Source of the DNA: Gammaproteobacteria bacterium
GTDB taxonomy: Bacteria > Pseudomonadota > Gammaproteobacteria > Thiohalomonadales > Thiohalomonadaceae
NCBI GenBank assembly: GCA_015232955.1
Contig: JADFYS010000011.1
Coordinates: 1 to 16,633 of the forward strand
Reading direction: 5' to 3'
DNA length: 16,633 nucleotides
The first letter of the stretch is position 1. The number at the start of each line of letters is the position of its first letter. Under the pieces are notes generated by a model that saw only the letters and a list, made by a program, of their open reading frames with translations, had not been told where the DNA came from and searched no databases. Made by a program: the position numbers and the translations under genes. Positions 13,942 to 16,633 of this stretch are shown here, piece by piece.

Positions 13942-15207
13942 TTAACTAAAGATGCCTTTAAACATAAAGTAGAAGAGAGCAGCAAGAATACCCCCTGCAG
14001 GCAGGGTAATCACCCATGAGATGACGATATTACCGATCACCCGCATATCCACGGCGCCGATCCCTCGAGCGAAACCGACCCCCATCACTGCACCCACCGC
14101 GATCTGGGTGGTAGAGACCGGAAGACCGGTTTTTGAGGCCAGTACCACCGTAGTCGCAGCCGCGAGCGTGGCACAATAACCACGGGTCGGGGTCAACTCG
14201 GTGATCTTGACACCAATCGTCTGCATCACCTTGTAGCCCATCGTCGCCAGACCGATGACGATACCAGCAGCCCCGAGGAAGAGGATCCACATCGGCAGTG
14301 CAGACTTCTGTCCCACTAAACCACCACTTTCAATAATCGACACCACCGCAGCCAGTGGTCCGATACCGTTGGCGACATCGTTAGAACCGTGGGCAAAGGC
14401 CATCGCCGCTGCGGTAAAGATCATGAGTGGTGTAAAGACCTTCTCGACACTGGCGAAGTGAAAGTCACGATCGGCATCCGCGTCAATTTTGATCTTGTCC
14501 ACCATCATCTTACCGACAAACGCCACAACAAGACCGATCACCGTCGCTGCAAGAAAACTCTCTACCGCTGATAACTCGAGCTTAAGGTGTTTCAGCCCTT
14601 TAAACAGGGTGACCAACGAGACGATCCACCCCACCAGGAAGACATAGATCGGCGCATAGCGCTTCGCCATATCAAACGGTTTGTCGGTATCAAGAATCAA
14701 CTTGCGAATACTGAGCATCAGCAGCAGCGACAGCACGCCACCCACCAGTGGTGAGACGATCCAGCTAGCGACAATATTTCCCACCGCGCTCCATTTGACC
14801 GCTTCCATGCCGATGCCGGCAACGGCAAATCCCACCAGTGCTCCGACAATGGAGTGGGTGGTGGAGACCGGCCAACCGCGGGTAGAGGCGATCATCAGCC
14901 AGACCGCAGCGGCAAGGAGTGACGCCAACATCCCGTAGACCAGCAGCTCCGGCGTGCCCGCCATTGTCGCGGGATCGATAATCCCTTTACGAATGGTGCT
15001 GGTTACACTCCCTCCTGCGATAAAGGCGCCGGCGAACTCAAAGATAGCAGCGATAATAATCGCCTGCTTAACCGTTATCGCCCCCGAACCGACCGAGGTC
15101 CCCATGGCATTCGCCACATCGTTGGCACCGATACCCCAGGTCATATAAAACCCGAAGACAATCGCCATAATCATAAAGATCTGGCTATACTCCGCAATAA
15201 TTTCCAT
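13942..15207 (-). CDS. pit: PiT family inorganic phosphate transporter
   Basis: Low-affinity, ion-coupled phosphate permease of the inner membrane (PiT/SLC20-like). The two homologous halves each carry the family signatures: GANDVANAMG at residues 27-36 with PVSTTH at 113-118, and GSNDVANGIG at 274-283 with PVSTTQ at 363-368. About ten hydrophobic helices surround a hydrophilic central loop near 235-255. Length of 421 aa fits the shorter bacterial form. ATG 15207 has GAGGAAAAA upstream. It lies 89 nt after the DUF47 gene on the same strand, a common Pit partnership in which the PhoU-like protein is thought to gate or regulate the permease. No Pho box is visible near it, which fits expression when phosphate is plentiful. 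Cation (proton, Na+ or metal-phosphate) cannot be told. Confidence 0.94.
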   Translation of the reverse strand: MEIIAEYSQIFMIMAIVFGFYMTWGIGANDVANAMGTSVGSGAITVKQAIIIAAIFEFAGAFIAGGSVTSTIRKGIIDPATMAGTPELLVYGMLASLLAAAVWLMIASTRGWPVSTTHSIVGALVGFAVAGIGMEAVKWSAVGNIVASWIVSPLVGGVLSLLLMLSIRKLILDTDKPFDMAKRYAPIYVFLVGWIVSLVTLFKGLKHLKLELSAVESFLAATVIGLVVAFVGKMMVDKIKIDADADRDFHFASVEKVFTPLMIFTAAAMAFAHGSNDVANGIGPLAAVVSIIESGGLVGQKSALPMWILFLGAAGIVIGLATMGYKVMQTIGVKITELTPTRGYCATLAAATTVVLASKTGLPVSTTQIAVGAVMGVGFARGIGAVDMRVIGNIVISWVITLPAGGILAALFYFMFKGIFS

Positions 15208-15296
15208 CGTACTTTTTCCTCAAATTTGGATGTCTATTCCTCACGCCGCTCCCAACAACGGGCAACGAAGTGAGCACTGAAAGTGAACGCCTGCCC

Positions 15297-15977
15297 TTAA
15301 CGCGCAATCAACAGGCGGAGGCGGTTACCCACCTTTTCAGCGTGATCGGCCAGGGCACCTATCTCATGCAGCAGTTGATACCAGAAGATGACAGAGACCG
15401 GCTTCATCTCATCCTCATGTTTAAAGAGGATCTGGCAGAGGTTGATCCCCATCTGGTCGGTCTCATTTTCAACCGCTATCAGACTATCGATCATCTCATC
15501 CACCCGAGCTGCTTCCCGACCGCGGAATCCCATCTCCACCAGCTCATCCAGCTCCTCAATCACCGATGCAGCGTGGTCACTGCTATCAACACAGCGCTGG
15601 ACAAACTCCACCAGCGCATCTTTCATCTCTTCAGGCACCTCCATCTTGCGCTGCATCAGCAGCCCGGCAATATCCTGGGCGGTGTTGGCGATACTGTCCT
15701 GACTGTCAAGCAGGGTGAGCAGATCCCGGCGATCTACCGGCATAAAGAGCCCTTTGGGGAGATGTGCCCTCAGGTTGTTCTTAATCTCATCCGCCTCATG
15801 CTCTTTGCTGAAAATGGCCTCTTGCGCCTGCTTCAGCCGCGCATCATCGTTGGCGATGAGCGCTGCAAACAGTTCAGGGACATGGGAGGTGCACTCCTTC
15901 ACAGCCCGCATATGGAGCTGCATCGGTTTAAATGGTGAGTTTCCCAATAGGGAAGCGATTGGATTTGTGCCGCGCAT
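15297..15977 (-). CDS. DUF47 / TIGR00153 family PhoU-like protein
   Basis: All-helical PhoU-related protein, usually encoded directly beside a Pit permease and thought to regulate it; cytosolic. The 226-aa form starting at ATG 15977 has GAGGAAG 2-3 nt upstream and begins MRGTNPIASLLGNSPFKP, the typical family N-terminus (a short membrane-side segment). A longer form from 16010 has no ribosome site. Visible helical repeats carry the acidic metal-binding patterns of PhoU-type bundles: KEHEADEIKNNL at about residues 58-69, DSQDSIANTAQDIAG near 91-105, and AVENETDQ followed later by EIGALADHAEKVGNRL near the end. First gene of the DUF47-pit pair. Confidence 0.9.
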   Translation of the reverse strand: MRGTNPIASLLGNSPFKPMQLHMRAVKECTSHVPELFAALIANDDARLKQAQEAIFSKEHEADEIKNNLRAHLPKGLFMPVDRRDLLTLLDSQDSIANTAQDIAGLLMQRKMEVPEEMKDALVEFVQRCVDSSDHAASVIEELDELVEMGFRGREAARVDEMIDSLIAVENETDQMGINLCQILFKHEDEMKPVSVIFWYQLLHEIGALADHAEKVGNRLRLLIAR

Positions 15978-16010
15978 AACTTCCTCGTATATTTTAAAGT
16001 TAGTAGTCAA

Positions 16011-16358
16011 TCATAATTAGCGCATTAGAATATTATAATAATAGGCTATTGCCATATTCTAAAGCTGCCGCTGCCGAAGCCGTCCTCCCGATAACCCCAA
16101 GTGAACGCACTCCACAGTATCCGAGTCTACACCCGATACCAGTAATATTACAACATTATTTCAATATCATTACCAAGGGTATGGCTATAGTATCTGCTCC
16201 AGCGGTGGCAAGATATGGCACCAAGCCTAAATAGCGGAATTATTTCTTTATAATCATAGCGATATGACCATAACATAAAGAGAAATGAGAAGTTATACAC
16301 ACCCTGCACCCCCCCCCTTCTTGGTAGTCGTTTCATCAATCGATAAAGGTGGTGATCG
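16011..16358. other. Divergent, AT-rich intergenic region between DUF47-pit and pstS
   Basis: About 350 bp before the PhoB array, with no credible gene. AT-rich DNA around 16011-16050 and 16140-16270 probably holds the leftward promoter. A run of nine C residues (16309-16317) is present. Possible minus-strand ORF 16148-16387 is rejected because it overlaps the PhoB array and has no coding character. Confidence 0.5.
16032..16037 (-). promoter_or_regulatory. TATAAT box upstream of DUF47-pit
   Basis: On the minus strand a perfect TATAAT lies 54 nt before the DUF47 ATG in AT-rich DNA. No good -35 is found at 16-18 bp, and AT-rich sequence makes chance matches likely. No PhoB half-site array is seen between it and the start codon. 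Confidence 0.3.
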
Positions 16359-16398
16359 TCGTCATAAATCGTTAACCTAAAATTCATCTTTCTGTAAC
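16359..16398 (+). promoter_or_regulatory. Four-unit PhoB box array upstream of pstS
   Basis: Units every 11 bp: TCGTCAT (16359-16365), CGTTAAC (16370-16376), AATTCAT (16381-16387) and CTGTAAC (16392-16398). All keep T at place four, and spacer AAAT after the first matches the classic Pho box. A weaker fifth (CTCTGGT, 16403-16409) is in phase. The array ends 10 bp before a -10 box, the normal PhoB activation geometry. Confidence 0.78.
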
Positions 16399-16405
16399 TA
16401 ATCTC

Positions 16406-16414
16406 TGGTATTAT
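16406..16414 (+). promoter_or_regulatory. Extended -10 of the pstS promoter
   Basis: TGG followed by TATTAT (16409-16414) is an extended -10 (TGn plus a 5-of-6 hexamer). There is no standard -35; the PhoB unit at 16392-16398 takes its place. The transcript would start near 16421, giving a leader of about 35 nt. Confidence 0.65.
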
Positions 16415-16455
16415 TTTAAAGTTTTAGTTTAGCAACTACTACGGAGTGAGCTGTC

Positions 16456-16633
16456 GTGAAACTAAGACACTTTCTACTTGCACCACTCGCCGCGACCGCA
16501 CTTTGGTCCGCATCCGCTGCTGTCGCAGCGGATCGTGTCGTCATCCAGAATAAGGGCTCCGATACTCTGGCCAATGTCGCCCAAGCCTGGGCGGAGAACT
16601 ATCGCACCATTAACCCCGAACTGGCAGTTGCCG
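16456..16633 (+). CDS. pstS: Phosphate ABC transporter substrate-binding protein PstS (5' part)
   Basis: Periplasmic phosphate-binding component of the high-affinity Pst importer; cut by the window end after 59 residues. It starts at GTG 16456 with GGAGTGAG at 16443-16450, five nt upstream. Residues 1-25 form a signal peptide: basic MKLRH, a hydrophobic core, and an A-V-A cleavage site before AADRVV. The mature start has the PstS pattern VVIQNKGSDTLANVAQAWAENY, where the GSDT loop contacts phosphate. The PhoB array and extended -10 directly upstream agree with the assignment. It is divergent from DUF47-pit, and pstCAB and phoU, if present, would lie beyond the window. The family call is good for a fragment this short but cannot exclude a paralogue such as a PstS-like binding protein. 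Confidence 0.85.
   Translation, partial: MKLRHFLLAPLAATALWSASAAVAADRVVIQNKGSDTLANVAQAWAENYRTINPELAVA

Noticed and set aside
15270..15938. 222-aa open frame on the plus strand
   Set aside because: Antisense to the DUF47 gene; its sequence is a mirror of conserved PhoU-like coding DNA and has no family features.
16148..16387. 79-aa open frame on the minus strand
   Set aside because: Overlaps the pstS PhoB array and the C9 tract, and has no ribosome site or familiar sequence.

Overview
The window looks like chromosomal DNA from a free-living or symbiotic gammaproteobacterium. IlvD is very close to the enterobacterial enzyme (616 aa, E. coli-type Fe-S motifs). PhoB/PhoR are of the gammaproteobacterial type, DUF47 (TIGR00153) is adjacent to Pit, and the DNA is moderately GC-rich with strong Shine-Dalgarno sequences. 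I cannot name the species from sequence alone.

Layout. (1) 180-1997, + strand: a sterol desaturase/fatty acid hydroxylase family membrane protein, then a fructosamine-kinase family protein 6 nt downstream. (2) 2244-5095, + strand: a membrane-anchored HD-GYP (cyclic-di-GMP phosphodiesterase type) protein, a lone type IV prepilin-like protein, and a MnmM/YtqB-type methyltransferase. (3) 5142-9044, + strand: ilvD, phoB and phoR in overlapping order (ilvD/phoB share 20 bp, phoB/phoR share 4 bp). (4) 9079-11416: a Na/Pi cotransporter with a C-terminal PhoU-like domain, preceded by a five-unit, 11-bp-phased PhoB-box array, then a 79-aa lysine-rich protein of unknown function. (5) 11425-13483, - strand: a two-gene unit of a P-loop kinase-like protein and an FHA domain fused to a PPP-type metallophosphatase. 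(6) 13484-13941: an intergenic region of about 460 bp made largely of hairpin repeats. (7) 13942-15977, - strand: DUF47 (PhoU-like) and Pit phosphate permease. (8) 16359-16633, + strand: a second phased PhoB-box array with an extended -10, and the start of pstS, cut by the window end.

The genes from phoB to pstS form a phosphate island. It has the PhoR/PhoB sensor-regulator pair, three different Pi uptake routes (Na+-coupled, Pit, and Pst) and two PhoU-type regulators. Two transcription units carry readable PhoB arrays. The DUF47-pit pair carries none that I can see, which fits a low-affinity, Pi-replete system. The most unusual content is the FHA-phosphatase plus P-loop kinase pair and the lysine-rich small protein inside this island. 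The domain set (FHA, phosphatase, P-loop kinase) resembles that of eukaryotic PNKP and bacterial Pnkp end-healing enzymes, but it is split over two genes. Whether it acts on nucleic-acid ends, nucleotides or phosphoproteins cannot be decided from sequence alone.
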